Of a stretch of 64,000 bases of DNA, positions 23,601 to 42,800 are shown one piece after another (positions within the stretch are counted from its first letter, which is position 1; each line of letters starts with the position of its first letter). The stretch comes from Bugula neritina (Eukaryota; Bryozoa; Gymnolaemata; Cheilostomatida; Bugulidae). The translations under genes were made by a program, and so were the position numbers. The notes under the pieces are model-generated. The model was not told the origin of the DNA, searched no databases, and saw nothing but the letters and a program-made list of their open reading frames with translations. Location of the stretch: NCBI GenBank assembly GCA_964035545.1, contig OZ037773.1, positions 8,024,751-8,088,750 on the forward strand, given 5' to 3'.

Positions 23601-26112
23601 AAACCAGGCTGTTTTTATACTAACATTTCATGTTATTTTTACAAGTTGCTAGACTTTCACATGTGGATACCCATGATTTATTACACAAATGCATTTTTTT
23701 ACATTGCAGACATTGTTAGTTTCAATATTTATATGTACATATATATGCTAATTGTGAAAATGAATTATGTTATGTAAGCAACAGATTGCATAAAATAATC
23801 TAACAGTTTTATTTTTAGATGTTTCTTGCAATTCTGAACTCTACATTTTCTGTCTATATGGACACTGTGTTATCAGGTAACACAATGAATCTAGCATAGC
23901 TAACTGTTAAAGTTAACATATTTAGCAGACTGCAATAATTTACTTAATTCAAAAATAAATCAATATTTGGAGAAAAATATTATCTACATCATGTATATAG
24001 TAATATTTTTTACAAAAACTTTTTATATATTTAAAATTTAATTTGCTTCAGCAAATTATTCTATTCCTCATATGTAAAAGATGTATACTATTTTACTGGA
24101 TTAATAATCTATGCTAATATACATAGTGATTAAAAAAATTCATTTATAAATAATAACATTATTTAAATGGAAGCTTTTAAGAGTTTCCAGGCTTCACTGT
24201 GCTACTTTAATAAAAATAAAATAAAAATAGCATTCATTAATAATAGCGGGTGTGAAATTCACACTATCTGTTAGCCATAGCTCTTTGATACAAGTGTTTA
24301 TATCTTATTGTTTTGACTGTAAATATTTCTAGTGATTGGGGAAAGAATGGTTGTGACGAAAGAGAGGCTGGCGGGATACTACCGACTTTCTGCGTACCTC
24401 CTCGCAAAGAACTGCAGTGATATCATTCTCCACCTGGCTCTATCTACCTTTTTCTTCACTCCTCTTTTTATATTCTCGGGCTTAAGCATTAATATTCTAG
24501 TCTATCTGAAGATGCTTGGACTGCTGTGTCTATCTTGCATGGTGAATCATGTAAGTGAGACTTCCTGTTTGATGTAGTTGAAAGCAGACGTCTGTATACT
24601 GATAGGTTTATATATGAAACTTTGATTCTAAGACTTCGAGATATAGTTTGGAACGCAGACTATTTCATGATAGATTGTAACTTGATGGCTTGAATTGTAC
24701 CGTGAAAACACAGTTATTGCTAACACAGATCCTGTAGTACAAGCAATAATTACAAACATTGGACACAACTCTCTAATCATTCACCTTTAGTGCGTGAACT
24801 TATAGCATATAAATGTTTATTAGACAATTTGAGTTTTGCTTTTTAAAATATGCTGAGGTAGAGTTTTTGCTTTAGTTTACAGTCATTTATATTTATTTGC
24901 AAATTAAAATATAAACCATATTTAATATTTTTGTAAGTTTTTAAAGGTTAAGAAATTTTAAATGTTAGACTTTTTGCAACACATACTATGCTTATTTCTC
25001 ATGCTAAACAAAAATATTCAATGTATTTGATTATTAGCTAACAGATATTCAACTTCTATGTTCTACTTATCTTTTTGAAATAAAAAAACTGCATTTCGTT
25101 ATACTGGGCGCAAGTTAACAACCAATACCGGTAATGCAGCAGTTACATGTGGTTACTCATTTAGTTTCTAACTAAAAAGTAAAGTCAGTTTGAGTGAGTA
25201 GTTTAGTATATTCCCCTAACGACAATCAGGGGGAAACAACTTTTATTTACTTAACCAAAATAACAAAATCTAAAACAGCCTATACAGTTTGTTTTTTGCA
25301 TAACTTATGTTATAGTAACAGTTCATTGTTGAATGAAGTGCTGGTTTGTGTTTTAGAGTTTGGGTGAACTGTTTGCGAATGTGTTCTTAGACTTGAACCC
25401 TGCGATGCTGGGTGGCTCCACGCTACTCATGGTTTACATGATAGCTGGTGGGTTTTACGTTAAAAATATTCCACTGTGGATGAAATGGTTGACTCATCTC
25501 TCTACACTGTTTCACTGCTTCTCCATTGTCACTATTATAGATCTGTCAAACTCTCAGTTTCTGTAAGTATACACTACTTCCTGTTTGAATAACTGCAAAC
25601 TACAGGAAGTTATGTTATCTCAACAATTTGTTAGATTAGATGTACTAACTTTTACCATTTTGAGTTGCTTCATTTATTTGAAAATGGTAAACGAACTACT
25701 CATTTCTTTGCATTATAGTTAATTTGAATGTTAAAGTACACACAAACAGGAAAGTATAATGTAGAAATATTATTGTTAATTGTGGGTTTACTGTGTGTTA
25801 ATGTGAATATGGTTTGTTTACAGTTGTAGTTCACCGAATAGCCTATATTTATCCTGCAGATTGAACCAATCAAATCTTTCTTTTACTAACCAATCAGCAC
25901 TCTCATTTGATAACCAGTCAGCCCTATCTTTTACTAACCAATCAGAGGTGGTTAACTATGTAGCCACAGAAGAACTTTTATCTCACAATACGCTGGATGC
26001 TGAGGGCTGGACAATATACCATCATATCTTTGTTTTGGTTGGCTATGTTGTGGTGCTTAAGCCAATCACGTATTTGCTTGTACGATTTGCTAGAAAACCA
26101 CATTTATCATAA
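17659..26112 (+). CDS. ABCG-family half-transporter B (13 core exons, 680 aa)
   Basis: Coding exons are 17659-17797, 19183-19352, 19437-19542, 19738-19838, 21010-21265, 21455-21518, 22123-22340, 22648-22729, 23265-23400, 23819-23876, 24333-24550, 25357-25562 and 25824-26112. Every phase matches transporter A, and ten of the 13 exons have identical lengths; exons 7, 8 and 13 differ. Walker A GPSGAGKTT, signature LSGGE, DEPTSGLD and IHQPSS are all intact, so it should be an active ATPase. The cytoplasmic linker in exon 7 is longer and rich in Asn and Lys. The last extracellular loop carries four NQS sequons from a small internal repeat. It lies head-to-tail about 5 kb after A. AATAAA is at 26262. 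The substrate is unknown, and it may pair with A or with itself. Confidence 0.93.
25864..25950 (+). repeat. In-frame 27-30 bp coding repeat (NQS sequons)
   Basis: Within exon 13 of transporter B, units such as AACCAATCAGCACTCTCATT encode repeated NQS(A/N)LSF(T/D) motifs: four NQS sequons in about 31 residues. The homologous exon of transporter A has two. The difference accounts for the extra 54 nt (18 codons). Confidence 0.9.
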
Positions 26113-27991
26113 CTACACAACAAATATTTTGAGTTATTTAAATTTTGTAGCTCCAGATTAGTGAAACTTTAATTTGAAAAAAAAACAAGGTGCAGCTTTT
26201 TTAAATATTGAAAATTAAACAGTTTTGTTTCTAAATTCAGGAAGTAATCATAAAGGCATCAAATAAAAGTTAAAAAAGCTAGGTTCATTTTTTAAGAACA
26301 AAACAGCGGACAGCAAGGTGAATTGTAGAAGAAAAGACTATATAAAAAAAAACAAATGATACTGTTATAGAAAATGCATTAGTACCTTTGGCATATATAC
26401 TTCAAATATTTGTAATCATTTGCTGTATATGCCATTTATCCATCGATTATCTTTAAAATACAAGTAATTCATCCTATCACAATGCAGATACTATGAGCTA
26501 ATTGGTTTACCCTATCACAGAACAGATATTATAAGGCATTATATTCTTCCTATCAAAAACAAGTTACCACATACTAACTATAATATTTTATTATTTTAAA
26601 ACTAAAAAAAATGACTTGCCACATTTTAAAAGACAATATATAGTTCATTAAAAATATATTTACAAAATAATATTTTCATTGCATAATATGATCATGTTAA
26701 ACTGCTACAATTTATATACAGTTTGTTATTGTGCAACTATTTAACAAATATACATATTGAATATATAATTTGCATATCATAATAAAAATATGTGTTTGAT
26801 TTAGTAATTTCAATTGAAATACTTTTTTTTGTTTTTAAAACATTATTTTGGGTAAAACCTACACTTCTTGTATATGTTACTTATTGATATGAAATGATCT
26901 TGTTTTACAAATAATTGCATTCACAATAAACAATCCGGTAGAAAGAATTTAAATTATAGTCTCTTATTTTCCTAACTGCCTGTAACAATATAGTATGGTG
27001 TACATGCTGCAGGCAATCTTAGTAATTTTCAGAAAAAGTGCCTAATTTATTCAGTAATTTAAAGTAAACTCAATGTAAAGAAAATCTTCTTTAAATTTAC
27101 AACAGCTATTGACCAAAACTAAAAAAATATTTTAAAATCTATAATATTATATAATATTATATATATCTTTAAGTACATTTGCTCATTATCTTGAACTATT
27201 TATTCTCAGATTATTTATTCATTCAAAGTATGCCTTAGAATCATTTATTGTTGTTAAAATGCAATTAATTAGGGGTGCAAAATATTAAAAGGCACAGAAA
27301 ACAATGACATCTAAATGTAGATAATTGCAACTTGCCTCACAAAAACCTCTATCTGTAATATACAAAAGCAATTTACCTGCAGTATTTACACTATCTTCAC
27401 TACCTTCTCATGTGGTGAACCAGATGGTCTAGTAAAGTCCAATCTTGTATATTTTTATGGCATGTTTTTGGCTTGTCAATAATTATGGCCTTCTTACCAC
27501 TAATTGCTTTATTATGCCAACATCCCAAATTCTATTGGTGGCTTTACAGCTGTTTGATCATGTTGACAAGAAGTTACTTCCCCTTTGTTTATGGAGTATG
27601 ATATGATTATAATAATACTTGGTGTTCTGCAATTAGACATATGATAAGTTGCTTCCTGTATTGAGATATGAGGTACTCTATGCAGCAAGTGTTCACTTAT
27701 ACCGAGCTTTTTGCAATTACACATGCAGTATGCTAATTAGTAGGAGGAGCCACTTCCAGGAGGCATGGCATGTGACACTCTCACAGGACGTGGAAACTGC
27801 TGTATTAATACTACTTGGTGTTCAGAATCTGTACACATTTCTACCATATTTTTTTCGATGTAGCTTAAATGCAGATCTGGAAGGTTTTTGTTAGCAGTGT
27901 CTTAAGTGTTCATTCAGAAAGGTTGTCTAAAGCAAGAACCAAAATATCACTTCTGCATTTTTGACAATCTGTACTGCAATCTACAATCTAA
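26113..27991. other. Intergenic, ABCG B to TSP1 gene
   Basis: Very AT-rich, with the AATAAA of gene B at 26262. Around 27500-27850 it becomes less AT-rich and has two short similar stretches (ATACTTGGTGTTC near 27617 and ACTACTTGGTGTTC near 27809), possibly an old repeat. No exon could be supported. Confidence 0.5.
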
Positions 27992-29952
27992 ATGGCTGTT
28001 TTGGATTTACAAGGAATCAGCACATGGACATTGTGCTCTTGTGTCCTCGGTAAGTGCTCAGCAACAACTTTGCTTAGAGTTTTGCAGGATCTAAAAAACC
28101 TGCTGATCATGCCCAATGTCATGCGTATATATCTGCATAACATTTCTGCAGTTTCAATGCATTATATTATATAATAACATTTAAAAATGGCATTATTTTA
28201 CTTTGTTTATTGTCACTTGTATTATACCAACAAAATTATTTGAAAATATTTATACTGTATCCAAAAAACCCGATCGTTAAAACTGCAATCAAATTTGTTT
28301 ACCTGTAGCACTAGTGTTAGGGCAAGCGATTCCATTCAACTTCCAAGACAGACCCTTTCAGTTAGAAACACCCAGGAACTATTTCTCAGCCACTTCCTCT
28401 TCGACCAAACGTCTGCAACTGGGCAGAGCTACGAGTCGTCTCCCTTCTTCTATCTCTCACCGACAATTGATCTCCAACAGACTTTCTCTCCGTAACCAAG
28501 TGACCTCCACCGTGAGGCTACCACCACCAACTACTGCTCGACCACCTGTCAAGTTTTACGTAAACTGCAAGTAAAACTGTTATTTGCTTTAAAGTTTCAA
28601 TGTGCTTCTTTATTTGTGAGTTCTTATAGCTAACATACTTCAGCTATATTTAATTTCTCAACTATTGAACAAAGCTACTACATGTTTAGATGTTAGGCTA
28701 TGGTCTCATTGGGGTGAATGGTCATCTTGCAATGTTCGCTGCGGGGGTGGTACACAAACCCGAAGAAGAAGGTGTGTAAGAAGTAGAATATATGGGCTAA
28801 GGCCAGGCCACACATCTCGAAGAATGTGTGGAGGAAAAAGACAAAAAAGACGAAGATGCAATACAAGATGCTGTCCAGGTAAGATTTCAACATTTCACAT
28901 ACAAAACAAAAAACTTGTTTTTGAAGAAAATCTTTTTTAGCTTTTGGTGATGGCAGCTTATTAAGTTATTGTGCCAAACGTTCAAGAAAACATTTCATTA
29001 GAAACTTTCTTTTATAAAAAATGTTTGTTAGCCTTAAACTTATAAGTAAAATTTTCACAAAGAAAAAGTATTTTAGCATATCTAATACTTTTTGCTGTAC
29101 ATTTATACAAGAAGAAGCTTCCTAGATATAAGTTAAAACTCAGAGTGACTGTAGCTACACTCAATAGCACCTGTAGCCTGCTTGCTTGCATGTTTCTTGC
29201 TAGGAGAGTTTGTAACCTTGAGCCAGTATGTTCTCTCTTACTAGTGGGTGAGAAGTTGAATATAATATATTCTAGTTCTCACGTATTCTCACACAATTAT
29301 ATTATAATTGTATATAAATACAGCATATTTACACCTACTTTACTCACAGTGAGGGGGAAATGGGGAGAATGGAACAGCTGGCAAAGTCTCACTTTCAACA
29401 TGACTCATCAGCTGCGAAGAAGAGAGTGTCATCACCCGCCACAATCAACATCAGCGTGTCAAGGTCGTGTCAGAAGCCTCAGGTGCCCGGGAGAGTTTAC
29501 TCAAGTTCGACAAATAACAGGTAAGGTTCAATATTGTATAAATGTTGAATTTTGCTAGCTTTCTGTATTATAAGTATAGTGTGTTTAGGACAAGAGCTCA
29601 TAGTCTAAAAGCAAGAACATGTGCACTGACTGTTGTTTTAAATAGAACTAATTACAAAGCATATTATTCATTACTTGGTTTATTGTATGCAGAATTAATA
29701 ATTGTGGAATTGAAACACTCGCCAAACCAATTATTATTTTAATTAAAAATTGCACTAGATATCAGGGAAGCGCCAGTACTTTAATTAGAATATACCAACA
29801 CTTTGTAAAAATCAATTCAGCAGACATTTATCAGTCTTCCTGTTTTCTTTTGTAATTATTTTATAACACCAGAGAATCTGATTATACTGAGGCAAGAGCT
29901 ACCTCTCTATACTATACGTTTTGCCTATCTCCAAGCCACTCTAATAATATGA
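27992..29952 (+). CDS. Secreted protein with two TSP1-like domains
   Basis: Proposed exons are 27992-28049, 28309-28559, 28644-28878, 29350-29520 and 29873-29952, giving 264 aa. Joining exons 1 and 2 makes a clear signal peptide whose hydrophobic core is TLCSCVLALVLGQA, so the product enters the secretory pathway. A Ser/Thr/Pro/Arg-rich spacer (PPPTTARPP near its end) follows, then a TSP1 domain (WSHWGEWSSCNVRCGGGTQ with a later CGG and RCNTRCC), then a second, degenerate one (WGEWNSWQS). The second TSP1 exon is a phase 1-1 module, the usual form for this domain. TSP1 domains bind matrix glycans and partner proteins. The border between exons 2 and 3 has alternatives (AG at 28629 or 28689). 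The last exon is the weakest: it was chosen because it alone continues phase 1 to a stop with a fair acceptor. Confidence 0.7.
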
Positions 29953-32266
<2,314 letters not shown>

Positions 32267-32321
32267 GATATGCTCTGTTTTAAACATTGAGCTCTTTTAA
32301 GCAGCGCACTATATCTCACAG

Positions 32322-35768
<3,447 letters not shown>

Positions 35769-36868
35769 GGAAAGACTGTTGAGGTATGACAGTACTTACC
35801 AAAGCTAAGGAAAGGTTTGCTCAAACTTGGAATCCATTGGAATGTTGTTTTTGTATTAAAGATATTGCTTGTGTTTGCAAAAGGCTTACAGATTACAATG
35901 CAGTTTTAAAAAATAATTTTATGGTTGTTTGATTGGCAACTGCTTTTAACAGAACTTTCTGCTGGGAAATGTATGAAGCTTTTAGTAAATATATTAATTT
36001 CTTATATATCTCACGAAATTGCTTAAATTACTGTTGTTTTTTCTTTTTACATGCAACTAAAACTATTGAAGAGTAAAGCCATGAATATATTCAGATTGAT
36101 TCAGCTTGTTATATTTACAGCACTGTAATGGTTTTGACTTAGAGATTAAGGAAACTACCAGTTATCATAAACATTATTTTACCAACCATAGTTGATAAAA
36201 TAATAGCAAAGTGTATCAAACTCTGACAGCTTTGTAAAATTTGATTCTCAACTTTCTGTGAATCAAAAAATATATATTGTTTTTGCTTTTTGATATGTAT
36301 AACTTATGCAATCACTCTATATGTAGATTCATTATATCACTATTAACCTTATGCCTGCAACTAGTAACTAATATTTCTGTTTGTACCAGATGTTTTATAA
36401 AAGAAAACTGCTATAACTTCCTTTTAACTTCCAAGTCTGTCAAAATTCTTTAACTACTATTCAATAAAGAATTAATTTGCTGCTTCGGTTATTTTAAAAA
36501 CAATGTTACTTTTTCCATGTACAATTTGGCTAAAAGCAAATGTTATTTCAATAACATTGGCCAAATTCTAAACAACGCAATTACAGAAGTGGTGGCCGCA
36601 GCACGTTTTGTGTTCTATTTATTATCTCATATAGCACTGACTGCTAAAAATTAAAAAAAGCAAAATTTCTTCACCTAAAAACATATTCAAGTTTTGTAAA
36701 AAATTATGCTAAAAATTTTTTCAAATACTTGAAAGCTAGCATAAAAATATTGCAAAAATACTACTGATATACTTGATATTAAGATAAAAACAAAAGTTTC
36801 AAAACTGAAAATGCATTTCTACTTGAAATCTTGGAATACCAACTCGCTGCTGCATCTCAGACGTGACT
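35769..36868. other. Convergent 3' region of RING gene and peroxidase 1
   Basis: These are the shared 3' flanks of two genes facing each other. Candidate poly(A) signals are AATAAA on the plus strand at 36463-36468 and AATAAA on the minus strand at 36618-36623. The transcripts could overlap at their ends. No other feature is seen. Confidence 0.5.
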
Positions 36869-39800
36869 CTAATATCCATAAGGAGAGCGAGTTGGGTATA
36901 AAACTTTCCTCTCTTTCCATGGGCCCAAATTCACTTGTGGAAGTGAATTGCAACTCACAGGCTCATTTCTACAATTACAAACATGATAAATTGTCATATC
37001 ATATCATATCATGAGAGTTTCTGAGGCTGAATTTAAGAGTACAGCTCAGCTGAAGGAATAATTTAACGAGCATGTGGCTTAAAACAGCCATGTATAGTAC
37101 AATACCCTCTTTAAATTCATACTACATATATAAAATACATTGAGAGTTATAGAGGCATCACCTGTGATAAAATTTGCAGTTATTGCTATCTATTTCATTA
37201 CAACTTTTACATGAAAAATAGTGTGTCTCAACACTTACACATTATATTTAACAGAGCAATGCATGTTGCAGCAGTTTGCATAATTTTAATTGCAAATGTG
37301 TATTTCCTCATAGCTATGTCTAATATAGTGTTAGAGCCATGGCTAGTGCTTTTGAAAAAACAGCAGCTTCTTAAGCATATTATAGTTAGACATTTGTGTG
37401 CTCCTTGTATAGCATTTTACTTGATTAGCTAGTAGAGAAACTGACCGCTTAGACTTTGAATTATCAATATGAAAATGAGTAGGATAGTGAAACAAGTAGG
37501 ACTGTGTAAGCCAAGATAGAAAAGCCAGAGTATACACACATGAGTACATAAATCTAGGAAGTGAAATTAAGTACATGTAAATTTTCTATTAAATTGAGAT
37601 TATATTCAATTTTAAATTTTCAACTTAATTTTACTTTTGTAAAACAAATAAAAAACGTACTATAGCTACTGATGAAATCTATTTTTAGTACAACAAACGT
37701 ATAAATTCTTTTGAATAGTCATTTTTGCTGCACATAGAATAAAGATGGAGTTATCTTACCCTGGAATGTTGGCTACCAGCATCCGCCTTCGTATCTCAGG
37801 TCTAAAGCGTTCTTGAAGGTTTCGGCAGTAGAGCGTGGCAAAGGTTATTTTTTTTAGTTCAGCCAATTGGTCTACAATTTACCAAAGTCAACTTTACTTT
37901 AAAAGAAGTAGTTTTATAGCAATCATACATGATTAACCTGACCAATACTATCAAACAATGTGATAAAGGAGTTGAGCAGTCAGCAATGGTGTTATCAAGC
38001 AATCTGTATAATCTTCATTGTTTTCTTTGCAATTGAAAGCTTTAAGCTAGATAAGCATGTGGCAAACAACTAGAAAATTTAGAAAAACGCTTTGATTGCT
38101 TTGTGGGGATTGTCATAATAATGAAAAGAAGATCTGTTGAAAAAGGCCAGAGGCTAAAAGAAGTTGTATGCAAAAGTTGCATGCAAAAGTTAAACAGTGA
38201 GCCTAATAGTGTTCAGATTGAGTGAAATTCTGGGAAGTTATTATTTAATATAGCAGCTAGTGTAAAGCTGGTAAAAAGACAGACTAATAAAGTGCAAAAA
38301 ATGTATCAGAGTAACTATAGGAAAGATCTGGAATTCAATAAAATACAATTTAACAAACTGCATTACATTTGATGCATCATAATTTCAGCAAATAAAAACT
38401 CAGTAAATCTTGAGAACAAAAATGCTTAAATAATTTAAATGCCACTATGAAAATGATTTGTTCAACTAAATAATATACTGCTTTCATTGTCTTTTCATAA
38501 AAAAATAGCATAGACAAAGAGTAAACCTGGAACAGAGAGTAAGTCTGGGACAAAGTAAGTCTAGAACAGAGAGTAAGTCTGGGACAGAGAAGTCTAGGAC
38601 AGAGAGTAAGTCTAAGACAGGGAGTAAGTCTAGGACAGAGAGTAAGTCTAGGACAGAGAGTAAGTCTAGAACAGAGAATAAGTATGGGACAGAGAAGTCT
38701 AGGACAGAGAGTAAGTCTAAGACAGGGAGTAAGTCTAGGACAGAGAGTAAGTCTAGGACAGAGAGTAAGTCTAGAACAGAGAATAAGTATGGGACAGAGA
38801 AGTCTAGGACAGAGAGTAAGTCTAAGACAGGGAGTAAGTCTAGGACAGAGAGTAAGTATAGAACAGAGAGTAAGTCTGAGACAGAGTAAGTTGTGAACAA
38901 ACTTACCATTTGTAAATCCAGTAACAGGGTTGTCAGTCTCGTGCCAGAATCTGTCTCCAAACTTGACTCTTCTGAACTGTTCACCAACAATGTTAGCAAA
39001 TGTCTCTCCAACTACACCATGCGGTACGGGCAGCTCTGATACACCTACAGCAATACAACCTTGCATGTTACAAGATTCATGTGTAGATTATATAATGTAG
39101 ACTTGATCGTGTGCACTAGGCAAACCACTCAGAAATAATATATGTTTTAGCAGACTGTAATGAAAGTGTGAATAAAAACCATAAACTTGAAACCTGTTTG
39201 TTACAGTATTTCATCTAGAATGTATCGATTTTACATACAAAAGACTTATACATAAATTTTTAGTTATCAAAAAATATTTTCATTAGGTTATACAGCCTGT
39301 ATTTAAATTTGCATTTAAGTTGCTTCAAAAATACATACCTAATTATTTTTTGCCGTGCCATGCACTGCAGTATAATAACAAAAAAGTCACAAACTATAGC
39401 AAAAGCTGAAATAGTAATGAAGAAAATAATTTTAAGTAGGTTGTGACAAGGAATTGTCCTGTAGTAACTTGCATAGCTAGTATCATGCATTTGACAATGG
39501 TTTTGTGTTAATTATTACATCATATATTTTTTAATCAAAATGCAAATCTAAATATCACATTCATAATAATTTTTCAACATGGTATTAAAACGTTGTAACT
39601 CAAGACAAAAGTATTTTGGCATGCTGTGTAGACAGCACAAGGTAGGAGGTGTTGCTGATGTAGAACCATACAGAACTCACCTCTAGGAAACATACAGAAC
39701 TTACCTTCAGGAAACCATACAGAACTTACCTCCAGGAAACATTTCAATATCATCTGGAGTTGGATAAACCATTTTAAGTCTCTCAATGGTCTCTTTAGTG

Positions 39801-42800
39801 TGAGTTCTTCCTTCCATCTCTGCATAAGTTCGGTACACAGGAAGTCGGAAAAATCTCCTGGAGCCATCGAATTATAGTGTGATAATTATTTATAGCAAAT
39901 CAGTAATGCCAATTCTATCAGCATATAAACATAATCTAAATAAATTTATTGGTCATCTTTGTTACTACATCGAAAGTAAGTTTATTTATTTATTGGATTT
40001 TCTCTACCTTATGCTATTGTAGCTTGGGATTCCATGGTCTCTTCCTCTCTGGATGTTAAATGCTGGAAGATCCAACATGATTCCCAGAAGATCATCTCTT
40101 ATCTGATCAGTAACAATAATAATATTTTCATATATTGTATGACACTATAAATAAAGTAGAAACTTTAAAAGTAAAAATATATAAGCATTAAAAACAATAT
40201 TACACTCTGTGATAAACAGTATGTCATATAATATTAAGAAAAAATTGACAGTAAGCAAAACATAAAGTTCCATAGAACAATATTAATTTTTGCATGACTG
40301 GTGAACAACCAAAGTACACTTCTGTTACATCATTTTGACAAAGCAACCTATAAAATATATTAAGAGTATTTTGGCATAGGTATTGCCATTTCACTATTAT
40401 GTAAACAAATTGCTGACATATATTTTATAGCTTGTAAGAAAGTTGATGACAAAGTAACATTGCATTATATTTCCTTATAGCCTCTTAAATACAAACACAT
40501 TACCCCTCTAGAGAAAAATCTGTCTCTCTGTTCCATATCATCAGTAGACAAACCAGCGAGCAATGCGTTATTTCCTGTAATAACAGCAGAAAACTCATAA
40601 CCATTGTTTGAAACTCATTTTAATTTCTTATCCAGCTCTAGTGTAAAGCCTAACATGGCTATGGCTATCAAGACTAAAAAGTCACGTTATAGAGATCATG
40701 TCACCAATTGTTGAAGTGTAATCTCGTACTGCAATGGTTCTTACCAAATCTGTCGACTGTGATGAATGAATCGAAAATTCTCTTTAGATCAAGTTGTCCT
40801 CCACTGATTCCAAACGTCTGTCTAATAGTGGAGTGACCAAACCTAAATGCAGCTGTGGAGAACTCAGTGCTACAAAAGAGGGCTAACAGGTCAATGAGTG
40901 CATCACGTAGCTCTGAGATGAGAGCATACAACAAATTAATTTATGGTTTAATCACTTTCAGAGTTATATATGTATACATATTTAGAGTATTAAATGGCCT
41001 TTCAAACCAGCTTTTCTTGTTAACAAATAATAAAAGTCATAAATTCCTTGCATATAACAGCTCTCAGTTCAAATTTTGATAATTGAAGTAATTGGTATCT
41101 AATGACATGCCAGAGGTAAATGGATACGGTGAGAAGTAGTGAAAATATTGAGAAATAGTGAGAAATGGAATTAGTAGATTGTTGACTTACACCATGGCAG
41201 GGTCAATGTTGGGAGAGTAACCAGTGAATCGCTGGTATCTAGCTAGAGTGAGGTCATATTTATTCATGAAATCTGGTCCCAGCACTTCTGGTAGGTATTC
41301 ACCATATACAAGTCTTTGCATTATAGCTCCGACTATCTTTCTGCCAGTCTGTACAGAAATAACATGCAGTCGATTATGGTAAGTTGGAAGCATTTGAAAA
41401 AAAATATAGGATTTTGTAAAATAGGGCAGTCTCACAGGGAGCATATTACAATACTTTCATAAGACACTTTCATTTTATTTTGACAATTAGTGCATGCATA
41501 TTTTATTATTAAATTTCCAGAAATGCATGATGCAATAAAGAAACCTGGTAGAGTCTCTCATTTGACCAAGTAGGGTTGAGTGTCACGAGTTCTCTCACAA
41601 TCTTGTTGTGTTCTCTTAGAAACAGTGTGTGAACACTGGTTAGACCAGCTGCAATACAAATAGCCTAGCATCAGTTTGGTAGTCATATTACCAAAGTAGA
41701 CACTATAGGTTCTATTATAGCAACATAACAAACCTCTCCAGATTCTCTAACAGTAAAACAAGCAACAAGTGTAGAGAAGTGCTGCAACAGATTCAGACAC
41801 TGTTCATTAAGGTAAAAGTTGATAAAACTTGTTTTCGTACATAGAAAGCTCACAAAGTGAAAAAGACTAAAATCTGACTGCAATACTTTGTTCTATACAT
41901 AATAAAAGTAAGACATTTATATGGTGTTTTATATGTACTGTCTGGCAAGACACTATTTCAAAGGAATGCCATGCATAACTGTTGCATCTATAACACGTTA
42001 AGTAAAAGGCTCACTTAATGAATGTGCTCGTGTAAATCTAAATCTTCAACAAATAACATAAATTGTTTTATCAATTACTTGCTCTGCTTATGGCAAGAGT
42101 TCTAGAATAATGTCTTTTATAAAATAGAAGTGGAGTGTAAAGCAGACATATTACGTTAAACTGGTATATCAGTTATAAGAGTCCCTCTACTATAAGAATA
42201 TCATTACCTTGTTCACTAGTCCTCGAGTCACCCGCTGCAAACCGGCACTCCATATTGCTGATGGTAAAGCAGTCTGGAGGATTGTCCCTTCTGGGGGGAA
42301 GCCTTTCCTCATTGTTTAATCCCCGCTGTTTAACAGTATGCAAAAAGACATCAAATAATCTTGTAATAATATAGCTTACTGGTAATGTAAGTAATCTTGG
42401 ATCTCATAAATAAAGTGAAATTCAAATAGTATATGGCTTGTAGTTTAAAGCACCGTTAAAGTGCAATGAATGAGCATGAATATGGTCTCATGCTCTTAAA
42501 CCATGTTGTCAACATAGTGAAGGACCTGTACAGTGTTTAACAAGGTCAAAACCTGTACCACCGTGGGTCCTTATAAGCCATAATGAATTTATATAGCACA
42601 GTATGGCAAAATTTTTATAAGAGACACATAGGTTCCATTTTTCGTGTTATCTGTTATCCGTCTGCTCTATAATCTATTATTCTACGGTTCAACTTACAGA
42701 TATTCTGAGAAGCCCTCCTCTATTCTCCCGGAGAGAGTTTGCTCTGTTCAAGGTCACTCCGTACACTTGAGACGCATCAACAAATGCTGTCAAGTCATTC

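Noticed and set aside
28693-28893. Minus-strand frame opposite the first TSP1 domain
   Set aside because: It is the complement of the TSP1 exon, whose WxxW and cysteine pattern shows that the plus strand is coding.
38377-39066. Long leucine-rich minus-strand frames of 175-229 codons
   Set aside because: They arise from the 18-bp period of the satellite joined to the genuine peroxidase exon 38907-39044.
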